The notes under the pieces are model-generated. The model had not been told where the DNA came from, searched no databases, and worked only from the letters and a program-made list of their open reading frames with translations. A stretch of 64,000 nucleotides of DNA from positions 1-64,000 of the forward strand of contig JBHJHJ010000003.1 of NCBI GenBank assembly GCA_050330955.1, given 5' to 3'. The DNA comes from JBCCAG01 sp050330955 (lineage in GTDB: Bacteria; Cyanobacteriota; Cyanobacteriia; CAKZMO01). The translations under genes and the position numbers were made by a program. Of this stretch, positions 53,486 through 62,416 are shown one piece after another. Each line of letters begins with the position of its first letter. Position 1 is the first letter of the stretch.

Positions 53486-55921
53486 ATGCAAACAACCCCC
53501 CCTTCAGATTCTATTCAACCTGCTGACATGCCACCCGCTGGATTATCTAAAGCTGGCGGCGATGTCCCCAAGACCCTAACCCTCAGCGTCAGCGGCATGA
53601 AGTGTGCCGGCTGCGTCCAGGTGGTTGAGCGCCGTCTAACCCAGCACGCCGGGATCAGCGCGGCGACGGTCAATCTTGTGACCGGGAAGGCCTGGGTGGA
53701 GCATGACGCTGAACTAGACAAAAGTGCCCTAGTTCAACAGCTGGCTGAGCAGCTCTCCGAGAGTGGGTTTCCGGCGCAGCCGGTACTGCCGGGGGAGTCA
53801 GCCGCACAGGCGGAGGATCACGCCGAAAAGCAGGCTCAGCTCAAGCGGCTGGCGATCGCCGCGCTGCTGCTCATTTTGTCGCTGGTGGGGCACGCCGGAG
53901 AGCTAGGCTGGTTTCGGCTGCCGGTTTTGAGCAATATCTGGTTTCACTTTGGTCTGGCCACGGTGGCACTCATCGGTCCGGGGCGCGAAATTCTAGTGGA
54001 TGGGTGGCAGGGGTTTCGGCGACTGCTGCCCAACATGAACTCTCTGGTGGGGTTAGGCATGGTGACGGCCTACGGCGCAAGCGTCGTGGCGCTGCTGTAT
54101 CCTCCCTTGGGCTGGGAGTGCTTCTTTGATGAGCCCGTGATGCTGGTGGGGTTCATTCTCCTGGGCCGGACGTTAGAGCATCGTGCCAGAGCCCGGGCGG
54201 CGGCGTCCTTTAAGGCGCTGCTGGCGCTGCAGCCCACGCAGGCACGACGGCTTCTTGCCAGCAAGGCGACGATCGCATCTGGGTCGGGGCGGTTCGATGT
54301 CTCTCAAAGCCAGATGATCCCCGCCGAGGCCCTCCAGGTAGGGCAGGTACTTGCGGTCTTGCCCGGAGAGAAAATTCCGGCAGACGGCGTGATTCTCCAG
54401 GGCAAAACCACCGTCGATGAGTCGATGCTAACGGGGGAGTCCCTGCCGGTAACTAGAGGCGTCGGAGATAGCCTCAGCGCGGGCAGCGTCAACCAGACGG
54501 GGGCGATCGCTCTGGAGGTGACCCGCGCCGGTGATAGCACCACGCTGGCTCAAATTATTCAGCTGGTGGAAACGGCCCAGACCCGCAAAGCGCCGATTCA
54601 GCGGGTGGCAGACACCGTCGCGGGCTACTTCACCTATGCCGTATTAGCGGTGGCGGGATTAACCTTTTTGTTTTGGTACAGCGTCGGCACCGACCTCTTT
54701 CCTGAGGTGCTGCAGGCCGGTGCAGCCCACCTGCACCACGCCGCCCACCCCACCCATGGGGCCACCGCCTCTCCCCTAATCGTCAGCATCAAGCTAGCGA
54801 TCGCGGTGCTAGTGGTGGCCTGCCCCTGTGCCCTTGGGTTGGCGACGCCCACCGCTATTTTAGTGGGGTCCAGCATCGGTGCCGAACGAGGCGTCTTGAT
54901 TCGCGGTGGGGATGTGTTAGAAACGGTGCATCACCTAGACACCGTGGTGTTCGACAAAACGGGCACCCTAACTCAGGGGCAGCCGGCGCTCACTCGCTGC
55001 CTTGTGCTGCAAGATGTGGCGGCGAACCAGCCCCTAACCCAGGACAGGGCGCTACAGCTGGCCGCCGCTGCTGAACAGGGCACGAACCACCCCATCGCGA
55101 TGGCGATTCAAGCTGCTGCCGCTCAGCAAGGCCTGCCCTCACTGGAGGCGCAGGATTTTCAGACTTCTCCCGGTGGCGGTATATCTGCTGTGGTCCAGGG
55201 CGCTCAAATCCACTTTGGATCTCCCGCGTGGCTGCGGGAGCTGGGCCTGAGAAGCGTCGATGGGCTGACGCACTGGGCCACCGCCAACGAAACCGTTGTG
55301 GTTCTGGCCGTTAACCATGAGGCGGTGGCCGCTTTTGCCCTGCAAGATCAAATCAGACCAGGCGCAGCCCAAACCCTACAGCGCCTACAGCAGATGGGTC
55401 TGCAGGTGTTGATGCTCACGGGCGATCGCCTAGAAACCGCACGGTCGGTTGCCGCTGACCTAGGACTCACTGAGGCACAGGTTTATGCCCAGGTGAAGCC
55501 CGAGCAGAAAGCGACCACCATTGCCCAATTCCAGGCTCAAGGGAAAGCGGTTGCTATGGTGGGCGATGGCATCAATGACGCTCCTGCACTAGCTCAGGCT
55601 GACGTCGGCATCTCCCTCAGCAGAGCCACCGATATTGCCGTTGAGACCGCTGACATTATCCTAACCACTAACCACCTGGTGGACGTGGTTGAGTCTATCC
55701 ACTTGAGTCAGCGCGTGTTTAACAAAATTCGACAGAATTTATTTTGGGCATTTGCCTACAACACCCTAGGGATTCCGGCGGCTGCAGGTCTTCTCTTTCC
55801 CCTATCGGGAGTATTGCTGACACCAGCAACGGCGGGGGCGCTGATGGCGCTGAGTTCGGTCAGCGTTGTGGGCAACTCACTTCTGCTGACCCGCCACGGG
55901 CCCTCTGAGGGCGATCGCTAA
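53486..55921 (+). CDS. Copper-transporting P1B-type ATPase (CtaA/PacS family)
   Basis: This 811-residue heavy-metal pump moves Cu(I) across the plasma or thylakoid membrane for plastocyanin and oxidase supply. The N-terminal HMA domain has C40-x2-C43 (SGMKCAGCVQVV). Later are TGES (DESMLTGESLPVT), the CPC transmembrane motif VACPCALGLATPTA, phosphorylation DKTGTLTQG, the P1B HP motif GTNHPIAMAI and hinge GDGINDAPAL. Both CtaA and PacS in cyanobacteria have this layout, so which one it is cannot be told. Confidence 0.95.
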   Translation: MQTTPPSDSIQPADMPPAGLSKAGGDVPKTLTLSVSGMKCAGCVQVVERRLTQHAGISAATVNLVTGKAWVEHDAELDKSALVQQLAEQLSESGFPAQPVLPGESAAQAEDHAEKQAQLKRLAIAALLLILSLVGHAGELGWFRLPVLSNIWFHFGLATVALIGPGREILVDGWQGFRRLLPNMNSLVGLGMVTAYGASVVALLYPPLGWECFFDEPVMLVGFILLGRTLEHRARARAAASFKALLALQPTQARRLLASKATIASGSGRFDVSQSQMIPAEALQVGQVLAVLPGEKIPADGVILQGKTTVDESMLTGESLPVTRGVGDSLSAGSVNQTGAIALEVTRAGDSTTLAQIIQLVETAQTRKAPIQRVADTVAGYFTYAVLAVAGLTFLFWYSVGTDLFPEVLQAGAAHLHHAAHPTHGATASPLIVSIKLAIAVLVVACPCALGLATPTAILVGSSIGAERGVLIRGGDVLETVHHLDTVVFDKTGTLTQGQPALTRCLVLQDVAANQPLTQDRALQLAAAAEQGTNHPIAMAIQAAAAQQGLPSLEAQDFQTSPGGGISAVVQGAQIHFGSPAWLRELGLRSVDGLTHWATANETVVVLAVNHEAVAAFALQDQIRPGAAQTLQRLQQMGLQVLMLTGDRLETARSVAADLGLTEAQVYAQVKPEQKATTIAQFQAQGKAVAMVGDGINDAPALAQADVGISLSRATDIAVETADIILTTNHLVDVVESIHLSQRVFNKIRQNLFWAFAYNTLGIPAAAGLLFPLSGVLLTPATAGALMALSSVSVVGNSLLLTRHGPSEGDR

Positions 55922-56218
55922 CCGTCAGACTGGAAAGTTTATAGAATTGAGTTACTCTAGACTAGAGCAGCGGCCTTTGGTGGGTCGCCGCCTTATATCA
56001 GCTCTTTGTGCGCGTCAGTTTTTCGTAAGTGTTGGGTGTAGCGAGATTCTGAAAGATGTCGCAAAGGCTCTCATCGATGAGGGCATTTGTGCGCTCCGTC
56101 ATCTGTGTAACGCAGTGCTTTAGGCCAAAAATGCCCTAGGGAATAGAGCCGACGTGATACATCTTAAAGCGCCACTTCTACATGTGTTAATACGATAAAT
56201 CGGTACTCTAAACTAGCA
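55922..56218. other. Non-coding gap
   Basis: About 300 bases lie between the copper ATPase and the FHA gene. I see no copper-box or other recognisable operator, no hairpin and no gene. Confidence 0.4.
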
Positions 56219-56674
56219 ATGCCCTCGGAAGCGCATCAAAATCATCTCTTAATTATCGAAGATAACAAAGGCCGCCGGGAGTTTATCCTCGACAGCCCTG
56301 TCTACTCGATTGGCCGAGACCCCAAGTGCGATATTCGCCTGGTTTCTCAGTTCGTTTCACGCCGTCATGCGACGCTTGTGCAGTTGCCCAACGAAGATGG
56401 CGGCCATTACTATCGCATTGTTGACGGTAACCTCAAGGGCAAGACAAGCGCCAATGGGTTGCTGATTAACGGACGCAAACTCCAAGCGCACGATTTAGAA
56501 GACAATGACAATATCGTCTTCGGCCCCCAAGTCTATGCCACCTACTACATGCTCAAGCGGGACGCCGTTGTTACCATCCCGCCTGTGGATAATGAATTCG
56601 ATGATGTGACGCTGATCAGTCCAAACATGGTCGGTGATCCCGAAGACGATCAGGAAGACTCTGAGGATGAATAG
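56219..56674 (+). CDS. FHA domain protein
   Basis: This is a 151-residue soluble protein built almost entirely from one forkhead-associated domain, which binds phosphothreonine. Key words are SIGRDPKCDIRL, FVSRRHATLVQL and KTSANGLLINGRKL, then a very acidic tail EDDQEDSEDE. The partner would be a Ser/Thr-kinase substrate encoded elsewhere. It converges on a small unknown gene with five bases between the stops. Confidence 0.9.
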   Translation: MPSEAHQNHLLIIEDNKGRREFILDSPVYSIGRDPKCDIRLVSQFVSRRHATLVQLPNEDGGHYYRIVDGNLKGKTSANGLLINGRKLQAHDLEDNDNIVFGPQVYATYYMLKRDAVVTIPPVDNEFDDVTLISPNMVGDPEDDQEDSEDE

Positions 56675-56679
56675 CGCAA

Positions 56680-57009
56680 TCACGCCATTTCATCGACGAG
56701 CTCTAGGTACTGATTTTCGGCGATCGCCTGATTAACCAAGTTAAATTTTCGGCGACAGTGGTTGTCCATGTGCAGCGGCAGTTCCTCATTTTTGATCACA
56801 AAACTCATTTCGAGGTTGCGCTCTACTTCAGTCTCTACCCGGTGCGGGTAATTGCCGATGACCACCTCAACCGTAACCAGCTTAGCGAAGTTGACGCCCC
56901 CAGGAGCCTCCTTCGCGACAAGGTAATCACCTTTCTCGTAGATAACATTAAAGTTGCAGGCCTGAAGGACATCTGTGAGCAGTCGTCGAAGATTGTTGAG
57001 CGATGTCAT
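56680..57009 (-). CDS. Small cyanobacterial unknown, 109 aa
   Basis: The protein from the ATG at 57009 starts MTSLNNLRRLLTDVLQACNF and includes YLVAKEAPGGVNFAKLVTVE and a His/Arg cluster HMDNHCRRKFNLVNQ. It is soluble and mixed alpha/beta. I cannot name a family. Upstream ATGs at 57039 and 57060 are less likely. Confidence 0.65.
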   Translation of the reverse strand: MTSLNNLRRLLTDVLQACNFNVIYEKGDYLVAKEAPGGVNFAKLVTVEVVIGNYPHRVETEVERNLEMSFVIKNEELPLHMDNHCRRKFNLVNQAIAENQYLELVDEMA

Positions 57010-57513
57010 TGACCTACATGCACTGACGTAACGAGCCATGGTTGAAAATAGCAGAGTCAAGGTCTAAGTTAAACAGTTGTTAGTCAAACGTGTATAGCCA
57101 GATGCACATCGAAAGCTGTCCTCAAGCTGCCCCTTGATGGATGATAGAGCACCCTTGAAGGCGGTCCTCCCTTAAAGGCTAGATCAAGAACTCCTCGTGG
57201 GTGAGGGGGGTAGCGGCTTAGAATATAATTGGTATGTTCGTACGCGTGACGTTTCGCTTGATTGGTAAACGAATACAGCGCTATGAATCGGTGTTGCATC
57301 TAAGCGATCGAGGTCGAAACCCAAGCTTAAGGTAGGCTCTAACCCATACGTCTTGCCACAAGGCTAGTATATGCAGCTAGATTTTTCAAGTTGTTTAGCC
57401 GCGTCTTTGCCACAGGCTTAGGTGCGGACCAATCTCCTGTAGAGGATAAAACAGCAGCATGTTGAGAAGTGACGAGGTTTAAACTGTGAATCTGTAGTTG
57501 AGAGCAAGCGAGT
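57010..57513. other. Long intergenic region before tmk
   Basis: About 500 bases show no gene I would call. TAGAATATAAT near 57218 could be a -10 element. The rest contains only short random frames. Confidence 0.45.
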
Positions 57514-58215
57514 ATGCAGGGCAAGCTGATTGTATTCGAGGGGATAGAAGGGTGTGGAAAGACGACACAGCTTCAGCGCTTACAGCAGTGGCTAACGCAG
57601 CTCATCCCAGAGTGCCGTGTTGTCATGACCCGCGAGCCCGGTGGAACTGCGCTGGGGCAATCCCTGCGCCATATCCTACTAGCGCCTGCTGGAAAAACCT
57701 CTCAAGCGCTTGACATCCATCCGTCTACGGAGCTGTTGCTGTACGCTGCCGACCGGGCCCAACATGTTGCAACCCAGCTCATCCCAGAGCTAAAGTCGGG
57801 CTCGATTGTGCTTTGCGATCGCTTCACCGATTCCACAGTGGCCTACCAAGGATTTGGGCGAGGCTTGGATCGATCCACTATCGATAACCTGAATCAAATT
57901 GCCACAGGAGGGCTGCAGAGCGATCTGACGCTGTGGCTTGATTTGGCAGTCGAGCAAGGGCTGGCGCGGGCTAAAGGACGCGGCCAAGCTGACCGCATGG
58001 AGCGGAGCAGCGCCGTCTTTCATCAGCGCGTGCGCGAAGGCTTTGTGGCGCTAGCGGCTGAATACCCCGATCGTATTGTTCGCATTGATGCCAGCAGCAG
58101 CGTAGACCAAGTGGCCTGCGCTATTCAAGCGGCCTTAAAGCCGTATATAGATCGGTGGCAGCTCAGCGCTCCAGCCCGTCGCCAATCCTACCGGCTCGAA
58201 TCTAAGTCAACGTAA
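57514..58215 (+). CDS. tmk: Thymidylate kinase
   Basis: Tmk phosphorylates dTMP to dTDP for DNA synthesis. The 233-residue protein has the P-loop FEGIEGCGKTTQLQRL, MTREPGGTALGQSLR, the DR motif LCDRFTDSTVAYQGFGRGLD and a LID RAKGRGQADRME. The C-terminus is about 20 residues longer than usual. It precedes holB by 11 bases, the frequent tmk-holB pairing. Confidence 0.96.
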   Translation: MQGKLIVFEGIEGCGKTTQLQRLQQWLTQLIPECRVVMTREPGGTALGQSLRHILLAPAGKTSQALDIHPSTELLLYAADRAQHVATQLIPELKSGSIVLCDRFTDSTVAYQGFGRGLDRSTIDNLNQIATGGLQSDLTLWLDLAVEQGLARAKGRGQADRMERSSAVFHQRVREGFVALAAEYPDRIVRIDASSSVDQVACAIQAALKPYIDRWQLSAPARRQSYRLESKST

Positions 58216-58226
58216 CCTGAGTCAAA

Positions 58227-59234
58227 ATGGATCTTTTCTCCACCCTCGTCGGACAGCCTCAGGCAACGGCCTTGCTTACTCAAGTCCTCTCCCGTGAGCG
58301 CATTGCGCCGGCCTATCTATTTGTGGGACCAGCCGGGATCGGGAAGCGGCTCGCAGCACGCCAGTTCGCTGCCGCGCTGCTGGCGCCTAAGCGGGGCTCA
58401 TCTGCCTTAGAGGCGACCAAACCAGACGCAGCAAACCCAGAAGGCGACGCAGAAACAGCCGAGCTAAAGTTCTATCCCGACCTCCTCTGCGTCGAGCCCA
58501 CCTATTTGCATAAAGGACAGCGGCTGACCGCTGCTGAAGCAGAATTGGCTGGCTTAAAGCGGCGATCGCCCCCGCTAATTCGCCTAGAGCAAGTGCGGGA
58601 AATCACCCGATTTTTGAGCCGTCCCCCGCTGCAAGCCCCCCGGTCGGTGGTGGTGCTCGACGGCGCGGAGGCCATGGCCGAAGCTGCTGCCAATGCCTTG
58701 CTTAAAACCTTAGAAGAGCCTGGGAACGCAACGCTGCTGCTGATCTCCCACAACCGGGATTTACTGCTGCCGACCTTGATCTCTCGCTGCCAGAGTATTC
58801 CATTTCAGCGGCTTAGTTATGAGGCAATGACAACCGTGCTGGCGCAGCTTGGGGAAGACGCGCTGCTGCAGCGTCCCGATTTATTAGCCTTGGCCCAGGG
58901 CAGCCCAGGACAGGCGATCGCCGCGCTGCAGCAGTGGAATAATTTGCCGGAAGAGCTGAGATTGGCCTTGGCCCATTTACCCACAGATTTGCGGCAGGCG
59001 TTGACCCTGGCGCGTCGCGTTACCACGGTGCTCGACGTTGAGGCCCAGCTCTGGGTAATAGACTACCTCCAGCATCAGGACTATTCGGCTCACCCCGCTT
59101 CGGGTGAAGGTTGGGCTACGGCTCAGCGTCGCCTGAAGATTCTAGAGCAGGCTCGTCAGCAGCTTCAGCGCTATGTGCAGCCGAGGCTCGTGTGGGAAGT
59201 TGCGTTTATGTCCCTCGCAGAGGCCCTGCCGTAG
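58227..59234 (+). CDS. holB: DNA polymerase III delta' subunit
   Basis: HolB is a clamp-loader AAA+ subunit. The 335-residue protein has LVGQPQATALLTQVLSRERI, a P-loop-like VGPAGIGKRLAARQFA, the zinc-site region reduced as usual in cyanobacteria, VVLDGAEAMAEAAANALLKT and sensor RCQSIPFQRLS. Between residues about 50 and 85 it lacks the Cys4 zinc ligands of the E. coli protein. It is co-transcribed with tmk. Confidence 0.93.
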   Translation: MDLFSTLVGQPQATALLTQVLSRERIAPAYLFVGPAGIGKRLAARQFAAALLAPKRGSSALEATKPDAANPEGDAETAELKFYPDLLCVEPTYLHKGQRLTAAEAELAGLKRRSPPLIRLEQVREITRFLSRPPLQAPRSVVVLDGAEAMAEAAANALLKTLEEPGNATLLLISHNRDLLLPTLISRCQSIPFQRLSYEAMTTVLAQLGEDALLQRPDLLALAQGSPGQAIAALQQWNNLPEELRLALAHLPTDLRQALTLARRVTTVLDVEAQLWVIDYLQHQDYSAHPASGEGWATAQRRLKILEQARQQLQRYVQPRLVWEVAFMSLAEALP

Positions 59235-59259
59235 GTTAGATTTTGCTAAAAGCGATACG

Positions 59260-60696
59260 TCAGAAGCGATACGTCAGCGCTAGCGCCCAGTCGTCCTCGG
59301 ACTGCGTCAAGCTGATCTGCTGAATGAATTCTCGAAAGTAGAACCGACGCTCTGTTTCTGAGAGATCAAGCCAGAACTGGGGAAGTGAAACCGTCTGCGT
59401 GATAGACAGTAAGCTAGCGGGGGGAAGCTGCCCGACTTTGGCCTGTAGGGCCGCGATCTCGGTCTGCAGCCGGTAAGCCCGGAGGGTGCTCGTCTGCTCA
59501 TCTAGGATACCTTGGTCTTTGAGCGGACCGAGCTGCGCTAAGATATGCTGCTTCTCAGCAATCTGATGGGTTAAGTTCATCTTGATGGCCTCCACGGGGG
59601 GTGGGGCAGATTGGCCAACCGTGTGGGCCAACTCGCTACAAATCCGCGCGATGGTTCGCTCTAAGACCTCAGCATAGGGTAGGGACACGCAGCGATTCCC
59701 CTCGTTAGATTGGGGGCCATAGGGGCAGTGACTTGGTCGCAGATAGAGATAAGTTTTAATCCGCTGACGGCCTCGCTTGCAGGTGGTCTGGCCCACGGTC
59801 ATCGGGGTCTGGCAACGACCGCAGACCACTAGCCCCGCCAGCGATCGCGGCGCGGTGCTAGTCCGGGGCCTGAACTGCCGATTACGACGCATAACCCGGT
59901 CAATTTGCGCGGCTTCGTCCCTCGAAAGGATGGGGGCATGGGTATTGGGAATAACATCGCCATTGTGATAGGCCAAATCACCGCGATAAACGGGGCTAGA
60001 GAGCCAGCGATTGCCGGTCGACACTGAAATTGTTTTGCGGTGTACTTCAGCGAGGTGACGTACCGCTCCCCGCAAGGAGCCGTACAGTAAGAAGTGGTCA
60101 AAAAAGGCCCTGACGACTGTAGCAGCGCTGCGATCGAGGCTGTAGCGGTCGGGGCCGCGCCTGTAGCCATAAGGGGCTTTTCCCGGAGGGGGCTGTCCCT
60201 GGATGCGGGTTTTGGCGTGTCCCTGCTGAATGCGCTGCCGCCGCTGCTGCTGCTCTATCGCTTGGGCAAGCTGCAGCCCTGAGGAGAGTGCCTCAGCATC
60301 TACTGGACTGCCTAAAGCGGGAGTATCTAGAGCGGGAGGATTTAGAGCGGAAGGATTTAGAGCGGGAGGATTTAGAGCGGAACTGTCCAGAGCGGAACTG
60401 TCCAGAGCGGAATCTACAACGGCTTCTGCGGCAACCCGGACTGGAATATTAAGCTGAGAGAATTCTGCTAGGCGATCGCTCACCGCCTGTAGAGATTCAC
60501 CCAAATCAGCAAGCTGGTAGACCAGGACAACGTCTACCGCTTGGGGATTTTGGCGACAGTCTTGGACCATTTGCTGGAGCTGATGGCGGTCCTGAATGTC
60601 CTGATAGACCCGGTCAGCCGACTGCCGCCACTGGTTGAGCGGATCAGTACTCGACTCAACGGCGGCATAGGGGCGGTAGTGGTAGGCAAAGATCAT
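59260..60696 (-). CDS. Degenerate large serine recombinase-like protein
   Basis: This is a 478-residue relative of large serine recombinases. The N-terminal resolvase fold is recognisable (LQQMVQDCRQNPQAVDVVLV), but YxRxS is replaced by FAYHYRPYAAVES and the catalytic arginine motif DRLxR reads LADLGES. Catalysis is therefore probably lost. A spacer of five-residue repeats (SALDS, PALNP) follows. Then come the recombinase domain (GKAPYGYRRG, SVSTGNRWLSSPVYRGDLAY), a zinc ribbon (VVCGRCQTPM with a distant Cys pair) and a C-terminal coiled coil. DNA-binding parts remain, so it may now act as a DNA-binding protein. Confidence 0.85.
   Translation of the reverse strand: MIFAYHYRPYAAVESSTDPLNQWRQSADRVYQDIQDRHQLQQMVQDCRQNPQAVDVVLVYQLADLGESLQAVSDRLAEFSQLNIPVRVAAEAVVDSALDSSALDSSALNPPALNPSALNPPALDTPALGSPVDAEALSSGLQLAQAIEQQQRRQRIQQGHAKTRIQGQPPPGKAPYGYRRGPDRYSLDRSAATVVRAFFDHFLLYGSLRGAVRHLAEVHRKTISVSTGNRWLSSPVYRGDLAYHNGDVIPNTHAPILSRDEAAQIDRVMRRNRQFRPRTSTAPRSLAGLVVCGRCQTPMTVGQTTCKRGRQRIKTYLYLRPSHCPYGPQSNEGNRCVSLPYAEVLERTIARICSELAHTVGQSAPPPVEAIKMNLTHQIAEKQHILAQLGPLKDQGILDEQTSTLRAYRLQTEIAALQAKVGQLPPASLLSITQTVSLPQFWLDLSETERRFYFREFIQQISLTQSEDDWALALTYRF
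60312..60418 (-). repeat. 15-base tandem repeats inside the recombinase gene
   Basis: About seven units of 15 bases, related to TTTAGAGCGGGAGGA and CCAGAGCGGAACTGT, encode SALDS/PALNP-type five-residue repeats. Unit number probably varies between strains, since changes stay in frame. Confidence 0.85.
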
Positions 60697-60708
60697 TACC
60701 GCTGGCCC

Positions 60709-61515
60709 TTAGTTCACTAGCTTGCCCTTCAAGATCGTCACCGCTTGTCCCCGCAGCCCGACGCGATCGCCCCGGCAGTAGACCTGGATCTCTCCGCCGC
60801 GGGGGGACGCTTGGTAAGCCGACAGGACGTCTTTCCCAAGACGGTCCTGCCAAAACGGTCCCAAGGCGCAGTGGGCCGACCCGGTGACGGGATCTTCATC
60901 AATGCCCGACCCCGGTGCAAAGAAGCGGGAGATAAAGTCGTAGCCGGCATCAGCACTAGGTTCCAAGCTTGACTCGGTAAGGCTGGTGACGATTACGCCG
61001 CGTACAGGCAGCGATCGCAGTTTGACAAAGTCAGGCTGGAGCTGACGCACCGCCGCCTCAGACGGGAGTTCTATCAGGTAATCAAACCGGCTTTTTCCCG
61101 CAAAAATAATCTCTGCTCCCAAGGCTTCCGCTAGCCCCTCGGGAGCAGCGGTCTCAAATATCGGCGTGGCAGGGAAATCCAGTTCGATCCACCCGTCCAC
61201 TTGACGAGCGGTGAGCAAGCCACTGCGAGTTTCAAACTGGGCAACTTCAGCAGGGGGCAGGTGTCCTTCGGTCCACAGCACGTGGGCACCGGCCAGAGTC
61301 GCGTGGCCGCAGAGGTCCACTTCAGTTTGGGGGGTAAACCATCGCAGGCTGAAGCGATCGCCCTGGCGGATTAGGAACGCCGTTTCAGACAAGTTCATCT
61401 CCTGGGCCACCTGCTGCATCCAGGCTTCAGGGCGTGGTGAGGTCAAAATACATACCGCAGCCGGGTTGCCAGCAAACGGACGGGCGGTGAAGGCATCAAC
61501 CTGGCTGATTTGCAT
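60709..61515 (-). CDS. PhzF-family isomerase/epimerase
   Basis: This is a 268-residue two-domain diaminopimelate-epimerase-fold protein. VDAFTARPFAGNPAAVCILT is the family signature; the catalytic Glu is in NLSETAFL. DLCGHATLAGAHVL and DEDPVTGSAHCALGPFW complete the set. PhzF itself acts in phenazine synthesis, but most relatives are of unknown substrate. The start is the ATG at 61515 (MQISQVDAFT). Confidence 0.93.
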   Translation of the reverse strand: MQISQVDAFTARPFAGNPAAVCILTSPRPEAWMQQVAQEMNLSETAFLIRQGDRFSLRWFTPQTEVDLCGHATLAGAHVLWTEGHLPPAEVAQFETRSGLLTARQVDGWIELDFPATPIFETAAPEGLAEALGAEIIFAGKSRFDYLIELPSEAAVRQLQPDFVKLRSLPVRGVIVTSLTESSLEPSADAGYDFISRFFAPGSGIDEDPVTGSAHCALGPFWQDRLGKDVLSAYQASPRGGEIQVYCRGDRVGLRGQAVTILKGKLVN

Positions 61516-61575
61516 AGCAAAGGACTCCATGGGTGGGGGTGAGAGATACCGCGATAGCAACAGGAGTAGCCCCCC

Positions 61576-62304
61576 TTACTCTAAACCAGGCAGGGTGGAT
61601 TGGAGCGGGGGTGGAGCCAGTGGCGGTAGGGACTCCAGCGGTGGACCAGAGGCGAGCTTGTGGGCATGACGGGTAGTTTCAGGGAGGCGATAGCGGGTGG
61701 TGCAGCCCATCACGTAATCTACGGCGCTCTTTAAACTAATGCGATGCCCCGGTGAGATGTAAAGGGGCTTCGTCCCATGCCGCGTTCTTAGCACCGCGCC
61801 AATGACTTCGTCCCGGTGCCGTAGAGGAACCCATTCCCCTTTTGGTTCTGGCACCTCTTCGTGGGATCCTATCAGCCGCGACTTGGCTACGCCGATGGCC
61901 GGAATGTCGGTCAATAGCCCCAAATGACAGCCAATGCCAAATCGGCGGGGGTGGGCCAGCCCTTGCCCGTCGCACAGCAGTAAATTGGGCAGCACGGCGA
62001 GCTGATTGAGGGCTTCTAGCACCGCAGGAATTTCGCGGAAGGACAGCAGCCCTGGAATGTAGGGAAACGTCGTCGGACGGCGGGCGATCGCCCGGTCTAC
62101 GACCGTTAGGCTAGGGAAGGCCAGCACAGCAACCGCTGCCCGCGTCACGCTGCCCCCTGACTCAAAGCCCACATCAACGCCAGCCACGTGGGTCACCTCG
62201 TCAAGCTGATCCTCTAGAATGACTTGGCCCTGAAGCTGGTGCTGTAGGGCGATCGCCGCTTCCCGGGTTTCGGGCCATGGACCGAGGTCAAAGTGGTGCG
62301 TCAC
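61576..62304 (-). CDS. nfi: Endonuclease V
   Basis: EndoV cuts DNA or RNA near deaminated adenine (inosine). The catalytic acidic residues are in HVAGVDVGFES and LLLCDGQGLAHPRRFG; HLGLLTDIPAIGVAKSRLIG and YISPGHRISLKSAVDYVMGC follow. I start at the GTG at 62304 (242 aa), because the upstream ATG at 62358 lies before the ugd terminator hairpin. A Pro-rich C-terminal tail exceeds the family core. Confidence 0.92.
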   Translation of the reverse strand: MTHHFDLGPWPETREAAIALQHQLQGQVILEDQLDEVTHVAGVDVGFESGGSVTRAAVAVLAFPSLTVVDRAIARRPTTFPYIPGLLSFREIPAVLEALNQLAVLPNLLLCDGQGLAHPRRFGIGCHLGLLTDIPAIGVAKSRLIGSHEEVPEPKGEWVPLRHRDEVIGAVLRTRHGTKPLYISPGHRISLKSAVDYVMGCTTRYRLPETTRHAHKLASGPPLESLPPLAPPPLQSTLPGLE

Positions 62305-62330
62305 TGCCGGTGAATTCCCTACACGACAAA

Positions 62331-62353
62331 AGGCAGACCGAAATGGCCTGCCT
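62331..62353 (-). terminator. ugd terminator
   Basis: On the minus strand AGGCAGGCC, loop ATTTC, GGTCTGCCT is followed by TTTTG: a classic factor-independent terminator with one wobble pair. It lies 64 bases after ugd and before the endonuclease V start. Confidence 0.85.
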
Positions 62354-62416
62354 CTCATCCTATCGTGCTTGCTGAAGAGCGATCACCGGCAAGAGACGGC
62401 GATCGCTCAGAGCACT

